Positions 36,035-46,700 of a stretch of DNA of 64,000 bases are shown here, piece after piece. Every line of letters starts with the position of its first letter. Positions within the stretch are counted from its first letter, which is position 1. The position numbers were made by a program, and so were the translations under genes. This stretch comes from Eutreptiella sp. 'Long Island Sound 2002' (lineage: Eukaryota; Euglenozoa; Euglenophyceae; Eutreptiales; Eutreptiaceae): the NCBI GenBank assembly GCA_964036045.1, contig OZ038397.1, positions 26,529,346 through 26,593,345 of the forward strand, in the 5' to 3' direction. The notes under the pieces were generated by a model, which made no database searches, was not told the origin of the DNA, and was given only the letters and a program-made list of their open reading frames with translations.

Positions 36035-38981
36035 TGAAGCGGTACCCAGAACCCCATGGCCAGGTTACGGCATACAACCGGTCTCCGGTCCACTAACCCC
36101 ATTGACGGCCGTGTTCCGTGCCGTAAAGCCCCGCATCGGCAACCGATGCACCGCCAGCGGAGATTTGTGTATCAGAATATCAGGAATCAACAGGGTTTTA
36201 TTTTCATATTGTTTCCGTCAATTTTTACGCTTCCGTTCTGATACTCACTGTTTTGACTGCTGGCGGTTGGCTCGCGACTTTACCGTAACCGCCAGTTTAA
36301 CTGTTTATAATAGAAATTTTAACGCTATCCGTCACGAAGGCTCCAAAGTCGCCAGGAACTGCATGGATGCTTCCGCAATTTTCATAATTAATACTCGCAA
36401 CCTTAATCCGAATTTTTCAGGATGTCGAAATCGGATTTTCGACTTCGACATCCCCGCACTTGATTTGACCTCTTTCGAGTGGACCTACGTGCTTCCGTAT
36501 GCACGAATCAACTTCCCTTTTATCCTGCCCTCCATTTGTCTTAAAGATATGGGCAAAACAAAGTTGATTCGTGAGGCCACTTGTGAAGGTCATATCTCGT
36601 GTTGCTTGCGAGGAATTACGATAAGGAAACGTGGGATGTATTCACAATACTCCCGACGTAATTTAGGAAGCATTATATGCCTTGCGTCTCCACACGTGCG
36701 CGCTAGTGTAATGGATCATGGTCAAGAGGGTGGAGTTTGCGTTGTAACTCTATGGCCATGACATTGCGTGCGTTAGGATAACTTTCGAGTGTAGCGCGCA
36801 AGTGTTGGTGTTGCATAGGAACTCTCCTTGAGTTCCTATGAGCAATTGACACAAAGTTATGCCCTTGGAGGGGCATGACATATCGTGGTGGGAGCTACCT
36901 TTTTGGGCAATATGTGGTATGTGCCATGTGTTGTGTTGCGTGCCCATATGGCGGGTCCATTACTCCAAGCCAAGCCCGCCAATGGACCTCATATTGTGCA
37001 AGCCCCTTCTCCATACTCCCTACGATCAAATGCAAGCCTAACCTTCGTGAAGGGAAGCTTGTGTGGTGAACCCGAAGCGATGCGTTGGGAGCAAAGTGTG
37101 TGTTTTGCAATTTTCCATATTTTCGTGTGCCCACTTGGGAAGTAGCGCTCGTAACCTTTCAAGGCGCCCCAAGTGGAGCACATATGTGGGATCGAAGGTC
37201 ATTGGTGTCAAGTCATTGTGTTTAGAAGGATCAAGTGATTGCACGATCCAAGCCGAAGATATTATAATATCATTATGCACCTTTCAAGGCACTTTTGTGT
37301 GTGCTTGTGCCAATTTTGCCATTTTTGGCCCGTCATGATGTCAAGTGGCGACCGTGTATCTCAACGTTGCGCTCAATTGACATCATGACCCAAGTATGAT
37401 ATGAGGGTACATACTTCGGTGCCCAACATATCTTGGACCCGGCGAATAACTCCTCTTAGGCTTGGCATACCGTGGCCGCCATGTTGGCGATTTGGGACTA
37501 TCCCAAATCATGGGCTCACTTGGCGACCCTGCCATGCCCAATATCGGAGGAGTTGGGCGACGCCCAAAAGATATGTTGGACCAATATGACTTGATACCAA
37601 TCCTATGGCACACTCCGGTCCGAGTCGGGCATGTGCCTCATTTGCCCCAACCATGAGTGTGCGCATATTTGGCCATTTTGAGCAATTTTCCACTTTTGCT
37701 GCCCGCCGTGCACTATGTTCTAACCCTCGTGCACGCCGGACGCATGGACCAATGGACCATATATGACATGGGTGTTATGGGTAATGGTCCCCATGGTCCA
37801 CACACCACGTGGGCGAAGCGGAGCCACCTTCGTTAAGGCGCTAGCCCAAAGTGAGTGTGGGCAATTTTGCCATTTTGGCATTTGTGGACCCAATTAGGAT
37901 CGTCACCACGCCAGGCAGCATGGAGATCTTTGAGAGCCAAGTGCATGGGAGTCTCCGTTGGACTCCCAGTGGATCGCGTATGGAATGGCGGATCCGATCT
38001 CCAAGCCGGCGTGGAGATATACTATTGGGAGCACACCGAATTTTGGCTCATTTCAAGCAGCCAAAATGACCCGATTTTGGGACCCCAATTTCCCCCTTCC
38101 GTGTGGTCAATTGGCGGCCCCAATTCTCTAAGCCCATAGGGAGCCCGGACCTAAATCCAAGTTGTACACTCAGATATAAGTCCTAGGTCCTGCCTCCTAC
38201 CCTGTGAGCCATTGGCCTTACCTTGGCCGAGCGAGCCGCGCGTGGGAATAACGCCAATTTTGGTGATTTTGGCATCATGACCCCACTTGACTCATCCGTG
38301 TTGCCCTGATGCCGGGACCTCAGAGGGAACCAGGTTGGGTGAGGGCTCCAGGGAGTTCGTACTTGAAGGGCACAGGGTCAGTTGCCTCGTCCCTACCTCT
38401 GGCGGGTCCGGACGAGGGGTCAATTTTGGGGATTTTTGAGTTAATTTCAGTTTGGGCTGAAACAGCCCATTTTCAGCTACCAACTCCTGGGTGATAATGG
38501 CGGGGCCATATCTCTGGCTCAGAGTGGAGTTGGGACCTGCCGTTAAGGGAGCATAGGGAGCCACTGTCGGTTGGCCTTGGAGCCCATTGGTTCCCAGGAA
38601 CTCGCCTGTGGCTGTGCGGGACACCTCTCCCATTGGCAGGGTTTCAGGGTCCGGACTGAGCAGGGCATGGGTTGTGTTTGAGCCCCCGCCCCTACCAGCC
38701 ACTGAGAGGGTCGGACCTGGGATTGGGATATGAGTTGGGACTGAGTGTCTATTGTCCCTTGATGCCCTTACCCCAGTCCAGTCTTAACCCCATGTGTACA
38801 TATCCTGATGTGTTGCTGTACATACTTTCGTTCCCTCTTTGCAGAGTGGCAAGGATTCTGAAACGCTTTGTCACATGACACAGGTGTATTGATGCCCTTG
38901 TGAGCGTAGTGCCTTGCCTGCCTGCTCACCTGTGCGTGTCACCGCAGCGTCCCGTGGCCGGCCCCCCACGGGAACGCGTCA
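36035..38981 (+). repeat. Element A 5' LTR (2947 bp)
   Basis: Exceptionally long LTR, repeated at 61052-63998. A frame of about 240 codons is open from its first bases to 36761. Two strong inverted repeats are visible: CATAGGAACTC / GAGTTCCTATG at 36814-36840 with a 5-nt loop, and TCATGATGTCAA / TTGACATCATGA at 37333-37344 and 37377-37388. The AATTTTGCCATTTT motif recurs near 37312 and 37862. No promoter element can be assigned with confidence. Confidence 0.9.
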
Positions 38982-39432
38982 AAAGCGTTTCACCGCCGCG
39001 GGGTTACCCAACCCTCGCGTGCCACTCGGGGCCACAGACCCCGAGCAGCGCGTCGCAGCAGCGCGGCGCAGCTCGCAGCTCGCAGCGCAGCGCAGCGTCT
39101 CGCAGCGCAGCGCAGCGGCTCGCAGCGCCACTCAGCGACAGCGCCGAGTTCGTCACGGAGCCCGCAGCGCCGTCCAGAGCATCGCCCTGACCGCGCAGCA
39201 ACCGTGAAAGAGGTGCACAGACCAGGACTCCTGCATCAGCCCCATCGGCCGACCCGGAGTCCCATCGGCCGACCAGCAAGGCCGCGTCAACCACCTCCAC
39301 AACCACCGGCTGACCAGCACCAGCCGCACTTCCAATCCAGTGCTGCAGCACCCTCCTCAACAACCACAACCAGTTCGTTGAGTTGAACGAGTGCACATCA
39401 AGGACTTCAAGACCATCTACGCCCCCGCTGCC
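38982..39432 (+). other. Element A leader; no clear primer-binding site
   Basis: Sequence directly after the LTR starts AAAGCGTTTCACCGCCGCGG, with no TGG expected of a standard tRNA 3'-end primer site. A GCAGC-rich tract (about 39045-39125) could form strong structure, for example a packaging signal. Confidence 0.6.
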
Positions 39433-42400
39433 ATGGTGAATTGGCAGGAAGCGGGCAGGACGTGGCCGCGGCCCCACCCCCATGCAGCACGCCTGCTGCG
39501 TGGGTTGGTTTGGGACCAGCACTACCGCCACAGCAACCCCCAGTGCGAAGGCGGCATGCCCAGGAGCTTCGAGCTCCGCACGGACATCGCCCCCGACCGC
39601 CTGCAGGCCGTGGAGGACTGGCTGCGGGCGGAAGGGTACGAGTACCGCCACCAGCAGAGGCGGTGGAGGACGTGGACCCGGCCGGACAGGCCCGGCGAAG
39701 GGCTGCGCCCCGACGGGATCGAGGAGGACGAGGACCCCAACGCCTACCCGTCGGGCGCCTCGATCAACGTCTCCCTGTGGGACGTGATCGAGAAGAACTT
39801 CCCGGAACCGGGGAGCGAGCGCAGGCTGCAGGGCAGCAGCAGCGCGTCTCCGGCGACGGAGAAGCGGTCCGTCGGGGACAGGAAGCGGGACCGCAGGTGG
39901 CGGGAGTACCAGGAGTCCCTGGCCGCCGAAGCCGCCCAAGGCGCCAAGGGCGGAACCCCAGCCCCCAGTCCCCAACGGGCCAATGGTGGTCGCCACCCCG
40001 GCTCCACCACCCTTGGCGACTACATCCAAGTCGCCAAGCAGACCCAGGCCAAGCCCCGTCCGCTGCTCCTGAGGGCCCGGCAGGCCCCAGCAGGCCCCAG
40101 CAGCGACGTGGAGTCGGCCCACCGCGGGAGGATGCCGGCCGACCAGGCCAGCTCCAGCAGCAGCGTCGCTCTCGAAAGGGACGTGGCGCGCGCCTGTGAG
40201 CGCGCCTGTGGGGTGCCCTGCAACCGTCGGGTTGCCCGGCAACGGGCCAAGCAGTACAGCGCTGCCGTGGAGGGCGCCACCGGCATCGCCCAGGAGGAGG
40301 CTGCGGAGTGGGCGCATGGCATGGCCATCCACACCCAGTCCATGGCGGCCATTGCGGCCGGACTCACGGCCGTAGCCGCCCATGGGGCAGCGACCGCCCA
40401 GGTCAACGGTGAGTTGGCGGCAGCCGACGAGGAAGCCCGCCTGACGCAGGAGGCCATTGCCTGCAAGGAGGCCGAGGTGAAAGCGCTGGAAGAGGCGCTT
40501 GCCCAAGAGAGGGCAAAGAAGGAGGCGGAGGAAAGGGCCCACGCCGAAGCAACGGCTAAGGCCCAGGAGGACGCCGCCAAGAAGGAAGCCATCGAGGCCG
40601 CGCGACGGAAGGTCGCTGAGGAGAAGGCCAAGACGGAGGCGGAGCTGGCGACGTTGGAGGCGCAGAAGGCGCGGCTGCAGCAGGCCCGGGAAACCGAGGC
40701 GGCTCGTGCTCGGGAAGAAGCCGAAGCGCAAGCTGCCGCAGCCACCGCCGCCGCAATGGAGGAAGCAGAGGCCAAACTCCGCCACGAGACTCCCCCGGGA
40801 GGATCGCGAGTGGAGACCCTTCGAAAGCTTTTCGAAGGGGACGCCTCCTCCAGGATGAAGCTGGATGAGGCGGACACGGGCAGCAGTGGGAGCGGTGGCA
40901 CCACCGCCCGTCGACGGAGGAAGGGCAAGGGGAAGACCCCCGAGAGGCCGCGGAGGCCAGCGGGTGGGCACCCCCACGACAGTGACCCCTTCTTCACCGC
41001 CAGTGACGGGGATGAACGAGGCCGTCGACATCGCCAAGTGGTGGCTTGGACGGGCGGAGGCGGCGGAGACGTTCCCATGGAACCGGAGGGTGAGGATGAG
41101 GATCTCCCTCCTCCCTACCGGAGCTCGGAGTCCTCCGTGACCGAGACGCCCAGGTGGGGCGACATGGACGACGATGACGACATGGAGTTCGGCATCACGA
41201 GGAAGCGCCCATCCTCGGACCCACCGAGGCGGCCCGGCGGAGACCCACCGGGACCCCCTGGAGGAGGACCATCAGGACCTCCTGGAGGACGCCCACCAAG
41301 TGGACCCCCTGGAGGCGGACCACCGGGCGGGGGAGGACCCCCTGGACCGGGCGGACCCGGCGGAGGCCCTCCTGGAGGACCCCCTGGGGACCCCGACGAC
41401 CCACCAGGGAACGGCGACCCGGATACCACCTGGCGGTGGATTGTCTACCTCCGCAGGAGGGTCTTTGCCCTCGAGTGCGAGGTAGACACGGGCAAGGTCG
41501 AGATGGCTCGCATCTCCGGGGTCGCCGCGCGCGCGCAGAAGGACCTGGACATCGCCAGGGCCGAGACCAAGTCGCTGACCAACGTCGTCAGCGGCCTGCA
41601 GGAGAGGCTGGATGCGCTGGAAGCCCGTGGGAGCGTCGGCAGCGACCACCCACCCCTGGAGTCTGGCTCGTCGGACGACGGCTGGGGACCCGGACCAGGT
41701 CCAGGCAGACCCCACGCCCCCGGCGGAGCCCCCAGGAGTCGCCCCAGCGCCAGTGCCCCCTCTCTCACCGCCCCCTCTCACCACAGCGCGGGCCGCCGCA
41801 ACGAGCGCGTGCCGCCCGGCAGTGGCAGTGAGGAATGGCGCGATGAGTGGCTCAGCGCGGACTACCACAACCGCCGTGCCCCACCGCGGACGCCTGTACG
41901 CCCCCGACGCCCGGCACCAGCCCCGGCGCCAATCCCCAGGGCTGGAGGAGGTTATGGTGGACTCAGGGATGAGGTCCCCAGAGGAGACGTGGAGTGGGAC
42001 GTCGGCGAAGGTGAGGACCTGGACCTGGACCTGGACCTGGAGGAGTTCAACATCAGCCCGCCGCGTGGTGTACGACGGGAGGCCGCTGAACGCAGCCGCC
42101 GGCGCCGTGATGAGGATGCGTACATGGATGCAGTACGGCGTGAACATTTCGGTTCAGCGTACGTGGAGGAACCGCGGCGAAGCCACAGGGACTCCATGGA
42201 GGAGATGGACGTGGCGGCCGTGGGAGTCCGTGGGCGAGGCCGATGGGAACCTCGGTCGACCTCGCGGCCGGCGTTCATGGTCTCTAAGGCCGCGGACGCC
42301 GCCGTGTGGGAAGACTTGAAGGACATCAAGCCCCCCATGTACGATGGCAACCCCCTCAACCTCGACCGCTTCTTGGAGAAGCTGGACGATTGGGGGCTGA

Positions 42401-42990
42401 CCGTCACTGAAGACCTACCTCCCGCGGATGCGGAGAGATATGTCTTCAAACGGTTCAGGTACCGCCTGCCGGAAGTGCTCGGCGAGCTATACTTCGTGGC
42501 GACCAAGGAGGGGAAAATCAAGACCCTCAAGGACGCCACGAAGTGGCTCAACGAGCAGGAGCGGGTGGACGCTCCGCAGGTGGCTGCCAAGCGCTGGAAG
42601 TCCATCAAGCTTGAGCATGATGGACGGGAGATCCGCCTACGGGACTGGCGTGACTTCCGAGGGAAATACACCCTCTTCCGCCGCAATGTGGAGGATTGGA
42701 ACGAGGGTGACGAGCAGGCTCGCCTGCTCTCCATGCTGCCGGAAGCATGGATCAAGAGGGTCACCAAGGAGGAATCCAAAAGGGCCAAGTCCAACCACAC
42801 GGTCAAGATGATGCTCCCCAAGGAGTATCATACGAACGTGGTGTCTTGGGCGAAGAAGAACGTGGCCCGGGATGTCAAACGGCACTCCCTGCGGAACGCC
42901 CTTCTCATCACCGTCTCGGGCGATCGCGAGAAGACCGCGATGTGGCGCCTTGACGACTGTGAGTTGAGCGGCCAGACCATCCGTCTGTAG
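39433..42990 (+). CDS. gag: Element A Gag (capsid region), ends at in-frame TAG
   Basis: I choose the ATG at 39433 (GCTGCCATGG, a perfect Kozak context) over an upstream GTG. The product is 1185 residues, large for Gag. In order: a basic N-terminal part; an Ala/Glu/Lys-rich coiled coil at about residues 330-450; a Gly/Pro-rich linker built of PPGG repeats at about 595-666; a second short coiled coil at about 667-733; a disordered Pro/Arg-rich stretch. The capsid-like domain lies at about 955-1180 (PPMYDGNPLNLDRFLEKLDD, MLPEAWIKRVTKEE). The frame ends at TAG 42988-42990 and stays open beyond it in the same frame. Gag would form the particle around the element RNA. Confidence 0.85.
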   Translation: MVNWQEAGRTWPRPHPHAARLLRGLVWDQHYRHSNPQCEGGMPRSFELRTDIAPDRLQAVEDWLRAEGYEYRHQQRRWRTWTRPDRPGEGLRPDGIEEDEDPNAYPSGASINVSLWDVIEKNFPEPGSERRLQGSSSASPATEKRSVGDRKRDRRWREYQESLAAEAAQGAKGGTPAPSPQRANGGRHPGSTTLGDYIQVAKQTQAKPRPLLLRARQAPAGPSSDVESAHRGRMPADQASSSSSVALERDVARACERACGVPCNRRVARQRAKQYSAAVEGATGIAQEEAAEWAHGMAIHTQSMAAIAAGLTAVAAHGAATAQVNGELAAADEEARLTQEAIACKEAEVKALEEALAQERAKKEAEERAHAEATAKAQEDAAKKEAIEAARRKVAEEKAKTEAELATLEAQKARLQQARETEAARAREEAEAQAAAATAAAMEEAEAKLRHETPPGGSRVETLRKLFEGDASSRMKLDEADTGSSGSGGTTARRRRKGKGKTPERPRRPAGGHPHDSDPFFTASDGDERGRRHRQVVAWTGGGGGDVPMEPEGEDEDLPPPYRSSESSVTETPRWGDMDDDDDMEFGITRKRPSSDPPRRPGGDPPGPPGGGPSGPPGGRPPSGPPGGGPPGGGGPPGPGGPGGGPPGGPPGDPDDPPGNGDPDTTWRWIVYLRRRVFALECEVDTGKVEMARISGVAARAQKDLDIARAETKSLTNVVSGLQERLDALEARGSVGSDHPPLESGSSDDGWGPGPGPGRPHAPGGAPRSRPSASAPSLTAPSHHSAGRRNERVPPGSGSEEWRDEWLSADYHNRRAPPRTPVRPRRPAPAPAPIPRAGGGYGGLRDEVPRGDVEWDVGEGEDLDLDLDLEEFNISPPRGVRREAAERSRRRRDEDAYMDAVRREHFGSAYVEEPRRSHRDSMEEMDVAAVGVRGRGRWEPRSTSRPAFMVSKAADAAVWEDLKDIKPPMYDGNPLNLDRFLEKLDDWGLTVTEDLPPADAERYVFKRFRYRLPEVLGELYFVATKEGKIKTLKDATKWLNEQERVDAPQVAAKRWKSIKLEHDGREIRLRDWRDFRGKYTLFRRNVEDWNEGDEQARLLSMLPEAWIKRVTKEESKRAKSNHTVKMMLPKEYHTNVVSWAKKNVARDVKRHSLRNALLITVSGDREKTAMWRLDDCELSGQTIRL

Positions 42991-43761
42991 CCCATTCCGG
43001 CGCGGATGAGCTGCGACGAGATCCTGGAGTGGGTTGGCGAGGAGGTACTCAAGGAGTACCGAAACCTCCACCACACCCGCGGGTTGAGGCCCGGCGACCG
43101 TGACGTCAACTATGTTGGCGAGGGACCTGGCGGGGAAGCCGCCATGGATCCATCGGGAGCCGGCGGCGATGAGACTCTCGTCGACGATGACGACGACGAT
43201 GAGCCCGCCGAGGTGGCCGTTTGTGCCTTCGTGGCCAACAACCTGAGCGCGGGCAGCAAACCGGGAAACTGGAAGCCCCTGCAGCAGGGTTGGAGGAAGA
43301 AGGAGAAGAGGGACCCTCGCCGCATTGGCGACCCTCCGCTGTCCTTTGGGGAGTTCATACGAGCTCACCCTCAGGGCTGTTTCGTGTGTTATGGGAGGAA
43401 GAAAGGCTTCAACCATGACCACCGAACATGCCCCGTCCACAAGGCCGACACGGAGACTTACAAGAAGGCGCACGGGTCGAAGAAGCGTGCGCCCGCGGGT
43501 ATCCGGGAAGCCAAGATGGAGGTGGACAAGGACGAGCTGGCCAAGCTGATGTCGTCGGTGGGGACCGAATTGGCCAAGGAGATCCAGGAGATCAAGCGGA
43601 ACTGGGTCCCCAGATCGGACAACAAGAACAAGGAGAACAACCAGAATGACCAGAACAAGGACAAGGACAAGAACAAGGGTAAGAAAGGGGGAAGGAAGAA
43701 GGGCATCAACGACGTTGAGGCCGAGGAGAACACCCCCTCTTCCACAACCGACGCCCCCTAG
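42991..43761 (+). CDS. Element A nucleocapsid segment, in frame between two TAGs
   Basis: Same frame as the preceding capsid ORF. The first ATG (43006) comes 15 nt after the TAG, so the segment could be made by readthrough, reinitiation or as one protein if TAG is read. It has an acidic patch (DDDDDDEP), then CFVCYGRKKGFNHDHRTC, a zinc-knuckle variant with spacing C-x2-C-x8-H-x4-C instead of the usual C-x2-C-x4-H-x4-C. A Lys/Asn/Asp-rich basic tail follows. This is the RNA-binding end of Gag. It stops at TAG 43759-43761, followed by CGG. CCCTAG (43756-43761) and CTAGGG (43789-43794) could pair around the stop. Confidence 0.8.
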   Translation, partial: PIPARMSCDEILEWVGEEVLKEYRNLHHTRGLRPGDRDVNYVGEGPGGEAAMDPSGAGGDETLVDDDDDDEPAEVAVCAFVANNLSAGSKPGNWKPLQQGWRKKEKRDPRRIGDPPLSFGEFIRAHPQGCFVCYGRKKGFNHDHRTCPVHKADTETYKKAHGSKKRAPAGIREAKMEVDKDELAKLMSSVGTELAKEIQEIKRNWVPRSDNKNKENNQNDQNKDKDKNKGKKGGRKKGINDVEAEENTPSSTTDAP

Positions 43762-46700
43762 CGGAGCCCCTGCAGCCAAGGGCCCCAGCTAGGGCGGTCG
43801 CAGGATGGTGACGCCGGAAGCGCCGAACCATCCCAGTCGGGAGTCGATAAGCACAAGGGGACTGCCGCGGGCGGAAGGCCCGGTCCGGCGCCCAGTCGCG
43901 GAGGCGGGGTGAGGGCAAGTGAAGGCACGAACCCTTGCACCCGTCCGTCCTTCGCGACCAAGAACGTGTTTGATGTACTACAGGATCTATCCGAGAGTAT
44001 CGGAGGATCACCCGGACCGCAGCTGGATGCTGCAGATGGGCAGCCTGAGCCCATTGTCCACGACCTGCACCAGTCGCTTGTTGAGCTTCTGGAACGGCCG
44101 GAGATCCTGAGTTTGCACGCCGTGCGCCGTGTCGGTCGCGAGCGGCAGTTGCATCTTAAGGTCCGTGCCCTATGCGGGGAAGTGGAAAAGGTTTTCGACG
44201 TGTTGGTCGACACGGGAGCTCAAGTCAGCTTGGTCAAGGCTGGCCTACTTCCACCAGAGTGTCTGACCGACAGTCGGAAGCCTGTCAGGCTGAAGGTGGC
44301 GAACGGCCAGTACATGGTGGGAGGCACGAAGGAAGCGGCCATTGGGCTGCAGTTCGTGAACCATCGTGAGCTGAGCCGCCCAGACCTCGGCAAGGAAATC
44401 CTCCTGCACGGTAGCTTCTACGAGGCCGAGATGGACTGGGACATGATCGTCGGGTACGACTTCATGATGGAGACGGACTCCGGCGTCCTCCCGGCCCAGG
44501 CTTCCATGACACTGTACCAGGACGACCAACTCTCGTGGCTTTCGTCACCTGAGCACCATGTGGAATGCCAATGGATCCACCCCGAACGCAATCAGCTCGA
44601 AGTGGCCGCGCTGGACACTGAGCCAACTGGTCCTGCAAACCAGGAGTACGGCGTAAGGCCGGAAGTGGCAAGCCGAGTTGTCGCGGACTTGGGAGCTTCG
44701 GATCTGGCCCTGGATGCGTTCTCTTCAGGAACCTCCGCCCATCTGCGGGTGTGTGAGAAGTACTGGAGCGCACAGGACTCCGCGTGGAAGAAGCACTGGG
44801 GTCCGCATCAGGGATTGATGTGGATCCATTGCCCCCGTTGGGACATTCCAAGAGCGATAGCGAAGATTCGCAAGGACCGCTCGAAGGCAGTGCTGGTTGT
44901 TCCTATGGGATGCACCGAGGAGGAAAGTACCCGACATTGGGTAGCCTCATTGACCAACATGACCTTGAACAAGGTCGTCCTACCGGCTGGAGAGAGTGTC
45001 TATCAGGACGCTAAGGGACAGCCCATGCCACCCCAGAGATGGCCAACGGAATTCCACTATGTGGATGGGGGCCTTGATCAGGCCGACACCACGGACTTCG
45101 TGTGTGTCAACCGCATCATAGCGGAGCCTTGGAGGCAATGCTTTGCGGTTCCCCCTGTTGACATCGAAGAATCGGATTCGGAAGAGCCCCTCACTGAAGA
45201 GGAGTGGGATCTGGTTCAGGGGTATATGGATCAGCCCTTTCACGACTGGGGAAACCAGCGTGAGGGCAAAGGCCAGGACAAAGCCTGGTGGGAAGTGGAC
45301 TCGATCGTCTCTGGTTCCTATGATGGAGATACCTTCGTAAGGAGGGTACTGGACCACCTGTCCAGCCAGGACGAGCCAATCGGGGGTAACCCACCCACCT
45401 ACGGCGATCTATTCCGAGGCAAGACCAGTGATGGCCCTTTGGGCCACCTGGGAAGACCGCCTGAGCCGAAAGCGAGCGGGGTCGCTACCCCTCAAGTAAG
45501 CTCCGTGGTTCAAGTGCCCGGAAAAGCCAAGGCGGAGTCCGATGACTGCCCCAAGATCCAGGCGTTGAGGGCCAGGCTGAAGCAGAAGTATGGTGACACC
45601 TTCTTCAGCGGTAAGCCTGTGTTTCCCCCACCGGTGCGTGGACCGTATGGCGAGGCCAAGATACGACTGAAGCAGGACCCCCGTGTGTATCGCCACCGGG
45701 AGTTTGCCCTGAGGGGCGAGAGGAAAGAGGCCATGGAGAAGATCCTCCGTGACTTCATCCAGAGAGGCTGGCTTGAGCCGTGCCACTCCGAGTGGGCCTC
45801 TCCCTGCTTCGTCGTCCCCAAGAAGGTTGCCGGTGAGTGGCGGCTCGTGGTCGACTACCGCGGCCTAAACGCCCAAACGCAGCACGACAGCTATACGCTG
45901 CCCCTCATTGAGGACATGCTGCAAAAGCAACACCGGCGGAGGATCTTCACGGTGATTGACCTGAAACATGGTTATCATCAGATGCCTCTCGCCGAGGAGT
46001 CCCGTGCCTGCACAGCCATGAGCACCCCACTTGGACCTCTCCAGTGGAAGGTGATGCCCATGGGCGTTACCAACGGCAATGCGGCTTTTCAGCGGATGCT
46101 GGAGAACCTGCTTGAGCCGGTGCGCGACTGTGCGGACCCCTTCGTGGACGACGTGATCATCGCGTCCGGGGACCCCAGCATGAGCTACGAGGAGCTCCTG
46201 GAGGCACACGAGAGGGACGTCACTCGAGTGCTGGACCTTCTGGTTCGGCACAAACTCAGGGGCAGCAGCGACAAGGCCACCATTGCGGTAAGCGAGGTGG
46301 TCTTCGCTGGCCACGTAGTTGGGAACGGGCAGCGAAAGCCCATACCTGGCAAGGTGGCTGCGATTGAGCACTGGGAAAAGCCCAAAACGGTCTCTGAGCT
46401 ACGGGCGTACTTGGCGTTCTGCAATTACTACTCGGGGTATATCAGAATGTATGCCGAGTATGCAGCCCCCATGACGACCATGCTCAAGGGCAACCGAGAG
46501 GAGACCAAGAAGGGGTCCAAGAAGGCTCTGGTCTGGACTGAAGAGTCCGACCGGGCCTTTGAGGGGATGAAGCAGGCGCTGCTATCCGCAGTGGGTCTGC
46601 ACCTCGTGGATCCCGACCGAGGGTTCGTCCTGCGCACCGACGCTTCCGACTACGCCATTGGCGCTGTGTTGGAGCAAGTGCTTGACGACGGGAGGCACGT

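Noticed and set aside
36035-36096. Continuation of element C gag past 36034
   Set aside because: Comparison with element B shows the native continuation is different; these codons belong to the LTR of element A.
43909-43911. GTG as a true start of element A pol (likewise 53469 in B and 39391 for A gag)
   Set aside because: Eukaryotic initiation at GTG is improbable here. The frames are open upstream to the TAGs, and for A gag an ATG with perfect context lies at 39433.
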